The position numbers and the translations under genes are program-made. Positions 34,522-44,566 of a DNA stretch of 64,000 bases are shown one piece after another. The stretch lies in the NCBI GenBank assembly GCA_026397915.1, contig JAPLTX010000021.1, forward strand, positions 62,001-126,000, given 5' to 3'. The notes beneath the pieces are model-generated. The model searched no databases. It was not told where the DNA came from and saw nothing but the letters and a program-made list of their open reading frames with translations. This DNA is from Verrucomicrobiota bacterium (GTDB taxonomy: Bacteria > Verrucomicrobiota > Verrucomicrobiia > CAIQCK01). How positions within the stretch are numbered: position 1 is the first letter of the stretch; the number at the start of each line of letters is the position of its first letter.

Positions 34522-35955
34522 ATGATAAAAACACTCATTGCCGTTGTCGTGTGCTGTGCCGCATGGAGCGCGGCGGTGGCAGGTCCGAAGATTGACACAT
34601 CGCCGGACCGGGCGAAGACGCCGCTGAATCTAGTGCTGAAGCAGATCGGCACGATCAAGCCGCACGCTGCGAACGAAATCGTCGACTCGAACTGGACACT
34701 GGGCTGCGAGACGCTCGACCGCGACTTTGCGGACTTCCAGCAATACAAAGAATACATCGTGCCGCTGGGCATTAAGACTATCCGCTTGCAGGGCGGCTGG
34801 GCCAAGACGGAGAAAGTGAAGGGCACCTATGATTTCACTTGGCTGGACATGATCATTAACGACGCGCGCGAGCGCGGCTTGAACATCCTGTTGGAGACCG
34901 ACTACGGCAATCCAATCTACGAGGGAGGCGGCGGCGCGGACTTGGCAGGCGGTTTTCCAACCTCCGAGGAGGGCTTAGCGGCATGGGGCCGCTGGGTGGA
35001 GGCGATGGCCAAGCACAACAAGGGCAAGGTCCGCGACTGGGCGATGTGGAACGAGCCGGACATCAACAAGAAGCACAAGCCGGAGGATATCGCCGCGTTC
35101 AACATCCGCACGGCCGAGATTATCAAGGGCGTGATTCCCGATGCGCGCATCGCTGGACTCTCGCTGGCAAGTTCCAGCCCGAAACTGCTGGAAAGCTGTC
35201 TGAAGGCGCTGGCGGAGAAGGGCAGGGTGGATCTCTTCCGCTGGTTCATCTATCACGGCTACGAGTTCAACCCCGACAACTCCTATCAGAAGGTCGAGGA
35301 GTTGAAAGCGACGCTGGCGAAATACTCGACCAAGGCGAAGATGCGTCAGGGCGAGAACGGTTGCCCGTCGGAGACGGCGACGAAGTTCGCGCTCTCCAAC
35401 CATCCATGGACGGAGTTTAGCCAGGCGAAGTGGGACTTGCGGCGGATGCTCGGCGATCTGGGGCACGATGTGGAATCGGCGGTTTTCACGATTTGCGATT
35501 TCAACCACGCCGGCCGCGAGATCAACCGCAAGGGTCTGATCCACGCGACTGCTGACAAGAAGGTGGACAAGATCAAGCTCGCTTACTACGCGGTGCAGAA
35601 CTGCGTGGCGGTGTTCGACAATACGCTGGAACGCGTGAAGCAGCCCGCCGTCGGCGTGATGTATGACAAGGCGACAGCGAGTTTTGCCTACCGGAGCAAG
35701 AAGACGGGGCAGAACCTTGTGGTGCTGTGGGACAATTCGGGAACGCCGGACGATGCGTTCGTGACGCAGCCGGCGCAGGTCGTGGTGAAGGACCTCACCA
35801 TCAAGGAGCCGGTTTGGGTGGACTTGGTTTCCGGACGGATTTACGAAATCCCGGCGAACTGCGTCGTGAAAGCGATCGGGTTCACCATTTTCAAAGACAT
35901 TCCTCTCTACGACGCGCCAGTGCTGATTGCGGAGAAAAAGTTGGTGCTGAAGTAG
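34522..35955 (+). CDS. Secreted GH39-like clan-A glycosidase
   Basis: 477 residues with a signal peptide ending at AVAG (residue 21). The barrel starts with CETLDRDFADFQQYKEYIVP and IKTIRLQGGWAKTEKVKGTY, and the acid/base is Glu178 in WAMWNEPD. A likely nucleophile is Glu278 in MRQGENGCPS. This clan-A layout resembles GH39 (beta-xylosidase, alpha-iduronidase) but could be a newer GH family. The tail from about residue 380 is a small beta-domain (LVVLWDNSG, VWVDLVSGRIYEIP). A GAAAGGTG-like ribosome site precedes the ATG. It is convergent with the dihydroxy-acid dehydratase gene; 276 bases of non-coding DNA lie between them. Confidence 0.7.
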   Translation: MIKTLIAVVVCCAAWSAAVAGPKIDTSPDRAKTPLNLVLKQIGTIKPHAANEIVDSNWTLGCETLDRDFADFQQYKEYIVPLGIKTIRLQGGWAKTEKVKGTYDFTWLDMIINDARERGLNILLETDYGNPIYEGGGGADLAGGFPTSEEGLAAWGRWVEAMAKHNKGKVRDWAMWNEPDINKKHKPEDIAAFNIRTAEIIKGVIPDARIAGLSLASSSPKLLESCLKALAEKGRVDLFRWFIYHGYEFNPDNSYQKVEELKATLAKYSTKAKMRQGENGCPSETATKFALSNHPWTEFSQAKWDLRRMLGDLGHDVESAVFTICDFNHAGREINRKGLIHATADKKVDKIKLAYYAVQNCVAVFDNTLERVKQPAVGVMYDKATASFAYRSKKTGQNLVVLWDNSGTPDDAFVTQPAQVVVKDLTIKEPVWVDLVSGRIYEIPANCVVKAIGFTIFKDIPLYDAPVLIAEKKLVLK

Positions 35956-36076
35956 GACAGATTTTGGGAATGCGCTGTCACTGTTTCATATCCGTGCTGT
36001 GTATGACGCCGAAGGCTCTGGACTGCGAGCATAGCAGCTTTCCGAGGGCCGGACGTGTCGTCTCCAACCACCAAGA

Positions 36077-36093
36077 GCTGTGGTTCCCACAGC
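36077..36093. repeat. Hairpin in convergent intergenic region
   Basis: GCTGTGG and CCACAGC pair perfectly around a TTC loop in the 276-base gap between convergent genes (35956-36231). It could serve as a terminator for one or both genes although no T-run follows, or be part of a degenerate interspersed repeat. I see no gene in this gap. Confidence 0.45.
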
Positions 36094-36231
36094 AGCCTGC
36101 TAGCTTGTTTGAACGCGGTCAGTAGTGTCCCGTGCCGCCGGCTACTTGGCAGGGGCAGAATCTTTCGCGACACGGAGCAACGGTTGGCTGAGGAGGATTC
36201 TTCGAATATTCCATTACGCGATAATTCCTCG

Positions 36232-38499
36232 TCAGCCCAAAATCCCGCCTTGGCTCGCGTTGGTGACGAGCTTCTGGTAGCGGGCGAGCCAGCCGCCGAG
36301 GTCGCGCTTCACGGGCTTCCACGTCTTCTTGCGCTCGGCCAATTCGGCTTCGGGGACGACGATGTCTATGCGGCGGTTGGGGAAGTCAATGCGGATGCGG
36401 TCGCCTTCCTTGAGCAGGCCGATGGGGCCGCCTTCGGCGGCTTCGGGGCTGACGTGGCCGATGCACGCGCCGGCAGTGCCGCCGCTGAAACGGCCGTCGG
36501 TGACGAGCGCGACTTTGTCGCCGAGGCCCATGCCGACGATGTAGCTGGTGGGCGAGAGCATCTCCTGCATGCCGGGACCGCCGCGCGGGCCTTCGTTGCG
36601 GATGATGACGACGTCGCCGGCCTTGACCTTGCCGGCGAGGATGCCGGCGCAGGCTTCGTCCTGGCTCTCGAAGATGACGGACGGTCCCTCGAACACGAAG
36701 CCGGGGCCGCAGTAAGCCTTGAAGCCGTCGCTGATGCCGGCGGTCTTGACGACGCTGCCGGCGGGCGCGAGCTGGCCGTAGAGGATGGCGAGACCGCCGT
36801 CGGCGGTGTAGGCGGTGGTCTTGGTGCGGATGCAATCCTGCGCGTTGAACATGAACGCCGGGTCGTAGGGCATGAGGCCGGCGGGCTTGACCTGTTTCAG
36901 TGTGGCGGGGCTGACATCAAGATGCGCCTTGCTGATGAGCCAGCTCTGGCGGAACCGCGACACGCGGAGCACGGAGATCAGCGTCTTGCCGCCGCCCTTT
37001 TCATACCGCCAGAACACAAGGACGGGGAGGTCTCGAAACTGCCCCAGTTCCGCCCAAACCATCCCCTTGCACTCGGCGAGTCTGGCTTTCAGGTCGGCCT
37101 CGATGGCGGCTTTGCCGGTCAATGTGGTCGCCTCGTCCAGTTTCAAGACAGCGTCGTCCGCGAAAAGCTCCGCGGCCATGGCGGCGTCGCCGGCGTTGCC
37201 CGCAGCGGCGAAACGCCACAGCGTGATGGCGCGCGGGTCGCCGGGGAAAAACATCATCGGCTTCGGCACGAGGTTACCGCTGGAGGTGCGGGCGGCGGGG
37301 CCGAGCTTGTCGTTCGGGTCCACGACGATGGCGGACGCGCCGGAGATGCGCGAGGCCTTCGCCCACGATGTGCATTTCTCGGAGCGAGCGTCCCACTCGT
37401 CAATGTTCTCGCCGATGGTTTTGCCGGTGACGGTCTTGCACGAGAGGTTGAGCACACCTTGGCGTTTCAGTTCGCCGAGAATGGTGTGGATGCCACCGGC
37501 GCGGTGCACGTCCTGCACGTGATAGGCCGACGACGGCGAGACTTTGCAGACGCACGGGATGCGACGGGAGATTTCGTCAATGCGCTTGATGTCGTAGGCG
37601 ATGCCGGCCTCGCGCGCGATGGCGAGGGTGTGGAGGACGGTGTTCGTGGAGCCGCCCATGGCGACGTCGAGCATGATGGAGTTGTCGAACGCTTCGAGCG
37701 TCGCGATGTCGCGCGGCTTGAGGTCGTGCTCGATGAGCTTGAGGATGGCGCGGGCGGCGCGCTCGTAGAGGGCCTCGCGTTCCTTGGAAACGGCGAGCAC
37801 GGTGCCGTTGCCGGGCAGCGCCATGCCGAGCGCTTCGCAGAGGCAGTTCATCGAGTTGGCCGTGAACATGCCGGAGCAGGAACCGCACGTCGGGCAGGCG
37901 GTCTGTTCGAGCTTCGTCAACTGCGCCTCGGTGATCTTGCCGGACTGAAGCTCCGCCACGCCCTTGAACACCGTGATGAGATCGGTCGCGCTGCTGGCCG
38001 GTTGCAGGTAACCGACGAGGTCCTCGTGCGTCGCCTTCTGTTCGGCGATGCCCGCCGCCATCGGTCCGCCGCTGACGAAGACGGTCGGGATGTTGACGCG
38101 CATCGCGGCCATCAACATGCCGGGGACGATCTTGTCGCAGTTCGGGATGCAGACCATACCGTCGAAGCAATGCGCCCGGAGCATCGTCTCGACACAGTCA
38201 GCGATCAGCTCGCGCGACGGCAGCGAGTAAAGCATGCCGCTGTGGCCCATCGCGATGCCGTCGTCCACGCCGATGGTGTTGAAGATAAACGGCACGCCGC
38301 CCGCCTCGCGCACAAGCCGCTTTACGAGCGCGCCGATCTCGTTGAGGTGGGCGTGGCCGGGAATGCAGTCGGTGTAGCTGTTGCAGATGGCGACGAACGG
38401 TTTGTTAAAATCGTCCTCGGACTCGATCACGCCGGCGGCGCGGAGAAGACTGCGGTGCGGCGCGCGTTCAAAACCCTTTTTGATGATGTCGGAATTCAT
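36232..38499 (-). CDS. ilvD: Dihydroxy-acid dehydratase with an inserted NTF2/SnoaL-like domain
   Basis: Makes 2-keto acids from 2,3-dihydroxy acids in valine, leucine and isoleucine synthesis; closely related enzymes dehydrate sugar acids. The start ATG at 38499 follows AAGGAT; 755 residues result, against 616 in E. coli IlvD. Iron-sulfur cysteines are visible in [11 protein letters not shown] (39, 44), NCDKIVPG (121) and [11 protein letters not shown] (202-208). The C-terminal half is of the long form (CIRT.., [39 protein letters not shown]). The excess lies between [15 protein letters not shown] (about 357-370) and CIRT (556). Residues about 424-527 read as a SnoaL/NTF2-like fold ([20 protein letters not shown], then [14 protein letters not shown]). 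The frame is intact. With sugar-acid genes around, a role in sugar-acid dehydration is possible. Confidence 0.88.
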   Translation of the reverse strand: MNSDIIKKGFERAPHRSLLRAAGVIESEDDFNKPFVAICNSYTDCIPGHAHLNEIGALVKRLVREAGGVPFIFNTIGVDDGIAMGHSGMLYSLPSRELIADCVETMLRAHCFDGMVCIPNCDKIVPGMLMAAMRVNIPTVFVSGGPMAAGIAEQKATHEDLVGYLQPASSATDLITVFKGVAELQSGKITEAQLTKLEQTACPTCGSCSGMFTANSMNCLCEALGMALPGNGTVLAVSKEREALYERAARAILKLIEHDLKPRDIATLEAFDNSIMLDVAMGGSTNTVLHTLAIAREAGIAYDIKRIDEISRRIPCVCKVSPSSAYHVQDVHRAGGIHTILGELKRQGVLNLSCKTVTGKTIGENIDEWDARSEKCTSWAKASRISGASAIVVDPNDKLGPAARTSSGNLVPKPMMFFPGDPRAITLWRFAAAGNAGDAAMAAELFADDAVLKLDEATTLTGKAAIEADLKARLAECKGMVWAELGQFRDLPVLVFWRYEKGGGKTLISVLRVSRFRQSWLISKAHLDVSPATLKQVKPAGLMPYDPAFMFNAQDCIRTKTTAYTADGGLAILYGQLAPAGSVVKTAGISDGFKAYCGPGFVFEGPSVIFESQDEACAGILAGKVKAGDVVIIRNEGPRGGPGMQEMLSPTSYIVGMGLGDKVALVTDGRFSGGTAGACIGHVSPEAAEGGPIGLLKEGDRIRIDFPNRRIDIVVPEAELAERKKTWKPVKRDLGGWLARYQKLVTNASQGGILG

Positions 38500-38784
38500 A
38501 ATCGTTGATCCTTCGCAAAGTGGATTGGCCGTCACAGTCGCCAACGATCGGGGCGATGTCAAGAGTGGCTTCGGACGGTAATGAGTCGGTCTTGCGCAGC
38601 AACGACGAGGCGAAGGCGGTATCGTGGCGCGAGCTTGGAGACCCCACCTGCTTAACTTAGAGCGGCAACCCGCGAAGACTGCTCCATTGGCCCTTCGTTC
38701 ATCACGAATTTCTTTACAACGAGCGGCTTCGTGAAGATGATGGCCGCCACGATGATTCGCCGCTCATCCAATGATGAGGTTCTT
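38500..38784. other. Divergent intergenic region
   Basis: 285 bases separate the starts of the minus-strand dehydratase and the plus-strand oxidoreductase, so promoters for both are expected here. The ribosome site of the plus-strand gene is GAGG at 38775-38778. I could not identify convincing -35/-10 pairs or operators by eye, and no leader peptide rich in branched-chain residues is evident for the dehydratase gene. Confidence 0.5.
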
Positions 38785-40089
38785 ATGAAGCAAACGCAGC
38801 CGTCCCGTCTTACCCGTCGCCAGTTTCTCCAACGCGCCGCCCTCACCGCCGCGCCGTTGATCGTGCCGGGCCGCGTGCTCGGCCTTGACGGGGCCGTCGC
38901 GCCCAGCAACCGCATCGTCTTCGGCGGCATCGGCATCGGCAACCGCTCGCGCGCCACGCTGCCGAACTTCTTCTCGTTTGCTGAAATCCAGTGGACCGCC
39001 GTCAGCGACTGCCGCGCCGAACGACTCGCAGCGGCCAAGGAGCAGGTGGACACCCACTACGGCACCAAGGATTGCCGCGCCTATGCCGACTTCCGTGAGC
39101 TGCTCGCGCAAAAGGACGTGGATGCGGTTTACATCGCCACCGGCAACCGTTGGCATTCGATGGCCTCGATGTTCGCTGCGCACGCCGGCAAGGACATTTA
39201 CTGCGAGAAGCCGATCAGCCTCACCATCGGCGAGGGCCGCCAGCTCATCGAGACCTGCCGCCAGCTCGGCACGATCTACCAAGCCGGCACGCAGCGCCGC
39301 TCCACGGCATCGTATCGGTTCGCGCGCGACATGGTGCGCCAGGGAAAAATCGGCCGCGTTCACACCGTCGAGAGCCAGGTCTGGTGTGGCGGCACGGTGC
39401 CACATCAAAAACCCGAGCCGGTGCCAGCCGGTTGGGACTACGACATGTGGCTCGGTCCCGTGCAATGGCGCCCTTACGTCCCCGGTCGCGTGCAAGGCCA
39501 CGGCTGGATGTGTTTCTGGGACACCGGCGAAGGCATGCACACCGACATGGGCACGCACTACACCGACCAGATGCAGTGGGTGCTCGGCACCGACAACACC
39601 GGCCCAGTCGAGTTTGAGACCTCCGACATTGTCTGGCCCGATCCAGTGAAATTCATGAGCGAGACGGCCATCTCCGGCACGTTCAGTTGCCGCTACGCCA
39701 ACGGTATCAAGGGTGTCATCTACCAGCGCGGCGGATTCAAGGACCGCTACATCCGCTACATCGGCGACAACGGTTGGATTCAGGTGGACGACGACACCGA
39801 CGCCGTCACCGCCGAGCCGAAATCCATCCTGAACCTGAAGAAAGCCGGTGGAGCGAGCTGGTCTAACGCTGGCGGCCACATCGGCAACCTCCTCGCTTCC
39901 ATTCGCAGCCGCCGCCCCGCGGACTGCAATCCCGAAGTCGGCCACCGTGCGCAGAGCATTGTTGAGGCAATGACCATCAGCGCCCGGCTCGGCCGCAAAC
40001 TGAAGTGGGACCCGGTCACAGAAAAGTTCAACGACGAAGACGCCAACCGGATGACGTGGCGCGAGCCACGTGCGCCGTGGTGTGTGTAA
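38785..40089 (+). CDS. Exported Gfo/Idh/MocA-family oxidoreductase, tandem copy 1
   Basis: 434 residues from the ATG at 38785 (GAGG 6 bases upstream; the frame opens earlier at 38731). The leader has the twin-arginine-like RLTRRQFLQRAALTAAPLIV. The Rossmann domain starts IVFGGIGIGNRSRATLPNF; the nicotinamide motif is DIYCEKPISL; the second domain contains MHTDMGTHYTDQMQWVLG and FKDRYIRYIGDNGWIQVDDD. It is closely similar over its whole length to the next gene (see AVAPSNRIVF, QRRSTASYRF, NRWHSMA against DRWHTTA). Such exported oxidoreductases are numerous in Verrucomicrobia and Planctomycetes; substrates are mostly unknown, and some may be GH109-like glycosidases. Confidence 0.85.
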   Translation: MKQTQPSRLTRRQFLQRAALTAAPLIVPGRVLGLDGAVAPSNRIVFGGIGIGNRSRATLPNFFSFAEIQWTAVSDCRAERLAAAKEQVDTHYGTKDCRAYADFRELLAQKDVDAVYIATGNRWHSMASMFAAHAGKDIYCEKPISLTIGEGRQLIETCRQLGTIYQAGTQRRSTASYRFARDMVRQGKIGRVHTVESQVWCGGTVPHQKPEPVPAGWDYDMWLGPVQWRPYVPGRVQGHGWMCFWDTGEGMHTDMGTHYTDQMQWVLGTDNTGPVEFETSDIVWPDPVKFMSETAISGTFSCRYANGIKGVIYQRGGFKDRYIRYIGDNGWIQVDDDTDAVTAEPKSILNLKKAGGASWSNAGGHIGNLLASIRSRRPADCNPEVGHRAQSIVEAMTISARLGRKLKWDPVTEKFNDEDANRMTWREPRAPWCV

Positions 40090-40285
40090 AAGCCTCTGGC
40101 AGAATAGGAATACAGGACGCTTGAACGGAAGGATGCTGCAAAACGAAACCGATGAGAAAGCCGAGGCGCGACCGAGCCGCCGGAAGATTCTGTAAAAGAA
40201 ATGCGAGTTTTTGTAAAAAGGCGTGCTTGTCGTGCGTGCCAAACCCGCTAGCGTAAGCGCGATGACCCTTCACGGAGAACACGAT

Positions 40286-41605
40286 ATGACATCGCACACA
40301 CCGAAATTAAATTCGAAAACAGAAACGAAACTGAACCGACGACAGTTCCTCAAACGTGTCTCGACCGCGTTGGCGGTGCCGACGATTCTGCCCGCCTCCG
40401 CACTTGGCCTTGACGGCGCCGTCGCGCCGAGCAACCGCATCGTCTTCGCCAACATCGGCATCGGCGGCCGCGCGCGCTACGTGATGCCCAACTTCCTCGC
40501 GCAGCCCGATGTCCTCTTCACTGCGGTCAGCGATTGCCGCGAGGACCGGATGAAGTCGGCGAAGGAAATGATAGACAAGCATTACGGCAACCAGGATTGC
40601 CGCATGTTCTCGAACTTCCAGGAGCTGCTGGCGCAGAAGGACATTGACGCCGTGTTCATCGCCACCGGCGACCGCTGGCACACGACCGCCTCGATCTACG
40701 CGGCGCGCGCCGGCAAGGACATGTATTGCGAGAAGCCAATCTCGATGTGCATCAGCGAAGGCCGCAAGTTGGTCGAGGCTTGTCGCCGCCACGGCACGAT
40801 CTACCAGGGCGGCACGCAACGGCGCTCGACCGCGTCGTATCGGTTCGCCGTCGAGATGGTCCGGCAGGGCAAGATCGGCCGGCTGCACACGGTGGAGATT
40901 CAGGTCTGGACCGGCCCGACCGTCGGACACGACAAAGCCACGCCGGTTCCGGCGGGCTGGGATTACGACACGTGGCTCGGCCCGGTGCAGTGGCGGCCGT
41001 TCGTGCCGGCGCGCGTCAACGGCTGGAATTATTTCTGGGACACCGGCGAAGGCCCGATCATCGGCATGGGCTGCCATTACACCGACCAGATGCAATGGCT
41101 GCTCAAGCGCGACCACACCGGCCCGGTGGAGTTCGAGGGACAGTGTGAGTGGCCTGATCCGGTGAAATACATGAGCGAGACGCCCCTCACAAGCGAGACA
41201 CGTTGCCGCTATGCGGACGGCATCAACTGCGTCATGTATGCGCGAAAGACTTTCAAGGACCGCTACATTCGCTACATCGGCGACGAGGGATGGATTCAGG
41301 TGGACGACGAGACCAACGAGGTCACCGCCGAGCCGAAGTCCATCCTCAACCTCCGCAGCAACGCCGGCATCAGTTGGACCAACGCCGGTGATCACGTCCG
41401 CGATTTGCTCAACTCCATCCGCAGCCGCCGGCCGACCATTTGCCATCCAGAGGCGGCCCATCGCTCGCAGACCATCTGCCAGGCGATGAACATCGGCCTC
41501 CGTCTCGGCAAGAAACTGCGTTGGGACCCCGTGAAGGAAAGTTTCGATTGTGAAGAAGCCAACCGGATGCGCCACCGCGAACCGCGCACACCGTGGTTGA
41601 TCTAG
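40286..41605 (+). CDS. Exported Gfo/Idh/MocA-family oxidoreductase, tandem copy 2
   Basis: 439 residues from the ATG at 40286, chosen because GGAG at 40274-40277 lies 8 bases upstream; a GTG at 40223 and ATG at 40262 are longer alternatives. The leader is LNRRQFLKRVSTALAVPTI. Motifs parallel the preceding gene: ANIGIGGRARYVMPNF, MYCEKPISMCI, GMGCHYTDQMQWLLKRDHTG, FKDRYIRYIGDEGWIQVDDE, and the C-terminus NRMRHREPRTPWLI against NRMTWREPRAPWCV. The pair arose by tandem duplication. The 196 bases between the copies are AT-richer than average and may contain a separate promoter. Confidence 0.85.
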   Translation: MTSHTPKLNSKTETKLNRRQFLKRVSTALAVPTILPASALGLDGAVAPSNRIVFANIGIGGRARYVMPNFLAQPDVLFTAVSDCREDRMKSAKEMIDKHYGNQDCRMFSNFQELLAQKDIDAVFIATGDRWHTTASIYAARAGKDMYCEKPISMCISEGRKLVEACRRHGTIYQGGTQRRSTASYRFAVEMVRQGKIGRLHTVEIQVWTGPTVGHDKATPVPAGWDYDTWLGPVQWRPFVPARVNGWNYFWDTGEGPIIGMGCHYTDQMQWLLKRDHTGPVEFEGQCEWPDPVKYMSETPLTSETRCRYADGINCVMYARKTFKDRYIRYIGDEGWIQVDDETNEVTAEPKSILNLRSNAGISWTNAGDHVRDLLNSIRSRRPTICHPEAAHRSQTICQAMNIGLRLGKKLRWDPVKESFDCEEANRMRHREPRTPWLI

Positions 41606-41634
41606 CCGCTGAACATTTTGGAAAGGAAAACACC

Positions 41635-43659
41635 ATGAAGCCCCGAATACCCGTCATCCTGGCCGCTCTCAGCATCGCGCTCGCGCTGCCACTGCAAGCC
41701 GCCGACCTGTCTCAACTCACCGCCGACGTCGCGAAATACGAATCTGGCCAAAGCGTCGAGCCGCTGCGGAAGTTCGAGCAACTCCTCCGCGACTCGGCCG
41801 GCAAGCCTGCATTGCGCGCCGAACTCGAAGCTGCGATGGTCAAGCTGCTCGCGCCGCCCGCCACCTTCGAGGCGCGCCGCTTCGCCTGCCAGCAACTCGC
41901 CGTCATCGGCACTGACGCCTCGCTGCCCGCGCTGGCCGAGTTACTAAAGGACGAGGAAAAGACTGTCGGCATTGCCTGCCTCGCGCTCGGCGTGCATCCG
42001 TCAGCCAAGGCCAACAAGACCCTCCGCACCGCCCTCGCCAGCGCGCGCGGCAGGGCGCGTCTGCAAATCGCCACGACGCTCGGCGACCGCCGCGACGCGG
42101 AGGCCGTGAAGCCGCTCTCAGAAATGGCGCACGACAACGACGCGCTCACCGCCAGCACCGCCATCCTCGCGCTCGGCAAGATCGCCAACGAGCCGGCCCG
42201 CAAAACCATTGCCGCATTGCGCAAGGAAGCGAAGCCGGCCCTCGCCCGTATCGTGGCCGACGCATCGCTGCGTGTCGCGGAGGAACTCGCCGCCAGTGGC
42301 GACCGCAAGGGCGCAACGGCGATTTGCGAGGAACTGCTCCAACCGGCGCAGCCGGACAACATCCGTCGCGGCGCGTTTGGCGCGCTGTTGCGGCTTGAGA
42401 AGGACGGCAGCGAACAACGCATCCTCGCTGCAATCCACGGTTCCGACGCCAAGCTGAAACCGGTGGCGATTGCCGCCATCGGCTCGTTGAAGTCCCGCGA
42501 TGCCTCGAAAACATTCGCCGCGGAACTTCCGAAGCTCCAGCCATGTGAGCAGGTGTTCATGATCGAGGCGCTCGCGAGCCGCGGCGATGACGCCGTGCGC
42601 TCCGCCATCAACGCGCAGGTTTCCTCCGCCGACGTTGCCGTGCGCCGCGCCGCCATCGCTGCGGTCGGCCGGCTGGAGGGCGCTTCCGTCGTGCCGCTGC
42701 TGGTGAAGGCCATGGCAGGCGAGAAGTCGCCCGAGGAACTCCAGGACATCGAGACGGCCTTCGTCAGCCTCCGCGGCAACTCGGCGACCGACAAGGAGAT
42801 CGTTGCCGAATTGAAGGAATCTCCGGCCGAAGCGAAGATACGCCTCTTTTCCGTGCTCGCGCGACGCGGTGCCCACGTGGCAGTGCCGTCGCTGTTGGCG
42901 GAAGCCAGCGGCTTCAATCCCACGACGGTGCAGGCCGCGTTTCAAGCGGTCGGAAAACTTGCCAAAGCCGAGGACATTCCGGCTCTGCTCGAAAGACTCG
43001 TGGGCATGAGCGCCGCTGACGCCCGCTCCGATGGTGAGAGCGCCGCCGCGCGCGCCTTGCAGAAGATCACAGACCCAGCGCGGCGGACCGACGTCATCAT
43101 GGCAAGAATGGCGAAGTGCTCCGACATTGACGGGCGCAGCTCGCTGCTCCGCCTGATGCCGAGCGCCGGCGACGCGAAGGCGTTGGATGTGCTGAAGACA
43201 GCCTGTGCGGACAAGGAACCGCGCATCCGCGAGGCGGCCGTCCGCACGCTGGCGACGTGGCCAAACATCGCCGCGTGGGACATGCTGATGGCCGTGTGCC
43301 GCCAGCCGGAAAGCGAAACGGTTCGCGCGCTCGCCTTCCGCGGCTTGGTGCGCCTGGCGGGCGACCTGAATGCGAAGCCGGACGCGGAGTTGATCGAGCG
43401 CTACCGAAAACTCATGTCTGTCGCACGCAACGCCGACGATCTCAAGTTGATCCTCGGCGCGCTGGGCGGCGTGGCGCATCCGGATGCTCTCAAACCCGCA
43501 TTGTCGTTGCTCTCGACCACCAGCGTCCGTGCTGAAGCGGAACTGGCCGTCAGGAAGATCGCCGTGGCCATTAAGGCACAGCATCCCGAAGCGGCCCGCG
43601 AGGCGCTACAACGCCTGCAACCGCCGCCGAAGAGCAAGCCGTCGGCGAAGAAGAAGTAG
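41635..43659 (+). CDS. Exported HEAT-repeat protein
   Basis: 674 residues; the ATG at 41635 follows GGAAAGGAAAA and starts a signal peptide (MKPRIPVILAALSIALALPL, cleavage near QAAD). Almost the whole mature chain is HEAT/PBS-lyase-type helical repeats of 30-40 residues, for example LPALAELLKDEEKTVGIACL, AVRRAAIAAVGRLEGASVVP and PRIREAAVRTLATWPNIAAW. The C-terminus is basic (SKPSAKKK). Such proteins are scaffolds for protein binding; no catalytic motif is present. It follows the two Gfo/Idh/MocA genes by 29 bases and is probably in their transcript, so it may bind them or a membrane complex. Confidence 0.8.
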   Translation: MKPRIPVILAALSIALALPLQAADLSQLTADVAKYESGQSVEPLRKFEQLLRDSAGKPALRAELEAAMVKLLAPPATFEARRFACQQLAVIGTDASLPALAELLKDEEKTVGIACLALGVHPSAKANKTLRTALASARGRARLQIATTLGDRRDAEAVKPLSEMAHDNDALTASTAILALGKIANEPARKTIAALRKEAKPALARIVADASLRVAEELAASGDRKGATAICEELLQPAQPDNIRRGAFGALLRLEKDGSEQRILAAIHGSDAKLKPVAIAAIGSLKSRDASKTFAAELPKLQPCEQVFMIEALASRGDDAVRSAINAQVSSADVAVRRAAIAAVGRLEGASVVPLLVKAMAGEKSPEELQDIETAFVSLRGNSATDKEIVAELKESPAEAKIRLFSVLARRGAHVAVPSLLAEASGFNPTTVQAAFQAVGKLAKAEDIPALLERLVGMSAADARSDGESAAARALQKITDPARRTDVIMARMAKCSDIDGRSSLLRLMPSAGDAKALDVLKTACADKEPRIREAAVRTLATWPNIAAWDMLMAVCRQPESETVRALAFRGLVRLAGDLNAKPDAELIERYRKLMSVARNADDLKLILGALGGVAHPDALKPALSLLSTTSVRAEAELAVRKIAVAIKAQHPEAAREALQRLQPPPKSKPSAKKK

Positions 43660-43677
43660 TGTCCGACAAACCGTCCG

Positions 43678-44544
43678 ATGAGCGCTGCAGACTTTCTATT
43701 GAAAGCCAGTGATCCGGGCGGCGGTTGGCCTTATCGGCCGGTAACGCAGCCTTCGCCGGAACCGACGTGCCTGAGCTTGATGGCGCTGGCCGGCCGTTCC
43801 GAAGCCGGCGCCGCCCGCGAGGCGGCAATCCGCTGGCTGCAATCACGCATGAACAGCGAGGGCGCGCTCACGCTCATCGGGGACAACCAACCGCACTGGA
43901 GCACATCACTGTTTGTGATCGCCCTGACGCGTCTGGGAGTCCGCAGCGATCTGCGGGACAAGGCGATGAACTGGCTTCTCGCGTGGAAAGGCGAGCGGGT
44001 GGAGCCGAAGAAGGAAATCACCCTCGATGGCGCACTCCAAGGCTGGCCGTGGGCCAGCGGCACGTTCAGTTGGGTCGAGCCGACCAGCTACGCGTTGTTG
44101 GCGCTCAAGCTCGCCGGACACGGCCGCCACGAGCGCGTCGCGGAGGCGGAGCGGCTGTTGCTGGACCGGGTCTGCGAGGACGGCGGCTGGAACTACGGCA
44201 ACCGCGTCATCTATGGCGCGGCGTTTCAAGGGTTCCCCTCCACTACCGCGCTGGCCGCGCTGGCGTTGCAGGACTTGGCCGCCGCGCGTCCGGCTATCGA
44301 GCGCGGCCTCGCGTTTCTGGAACGTCGGATGCAGAGCCGCCAGTCTGCCCTGACGCTGGCGCTCGCCATCCTTTGCTTCCAAGTCTTTTCCAAACCGACC
44401 GCGTCCCTCGTCACCGCGCTCAAGTCGCGCCAACAGAACGATGGAAGCTGGCGGCAACAGGTCCACCTGACGGCGCTGGCCGAACTCGCGCTTCAAGCCG
44501 CTGCTGGCGGCGCCAACGTCTTCGCCCTACCCCGCTCGCGGTAA
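43678..44544 (+). CDS. Alpha-toroid protein resembling prenyltransferase/squalene cyclase repeats
   Basis: 288 residues without a clear signal peptide. Repeats of the squalene-hopene-cyclase/prenyltransferase type are visible: ASDPGGGWPYRPVTQPSPEP, LIGDNQPHWSTSLFVIALTR, ALQGWPWASGTFSWVEPTSY, CEDGGWNYGNRVIYG and RQQNDGSWRQQVHLTALAEL. The protein is less than half the length of squalene-hopene cyclase and lacks a DxDD motif, so it is unlikely to be a cyclase. I know similar short alpha-toroids from Acidobacteria and Verrucomicrobia in clusters of unknown role. It starts 18 bases after the HEAT-repeat gene. The gap to the convergent DUF1566 gene is only 22 bases. Confidence 0.65.
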   Translation: MSAADFLLKASDPGGGWPYRPVTQPSPEPTCLSLMALAGRSEAGAAREAAIRWLQSRMNSEGALTLIGDNQPHWSTSLFVIALTRLGVRSDLRDKAMNWLLAWKGERVEPKKEITLDGALQGWPWASGTFSWVEPTSYALLALKLAGHGRHERVAEAERLLLDRVCEDGGWNYGNRVIYGAAFQGFPSTTALAALALQDLAAARPAIERGLAFLERRMQSRQSALTLALAILCFQVFSKPTASLVTALKSRQQNDGSWRQQVHLTALAELALQAAAGGANVFALPRSR

Positions 44545-44566
44545 TCCGCTTCTCTGCAACTGGCAG

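Noticed and set aside
36055..38508. An 817-codon plus-strand frame
   Set aside because: It is antisense to ilvD, with Ala/Gly/Asp-rich shadow composition and no domain signal.
43678..44544. Squalene-hopene cyclase
   Set aside because: The repeats fit the fold, but the protein is far too short and has no DxDD motif.
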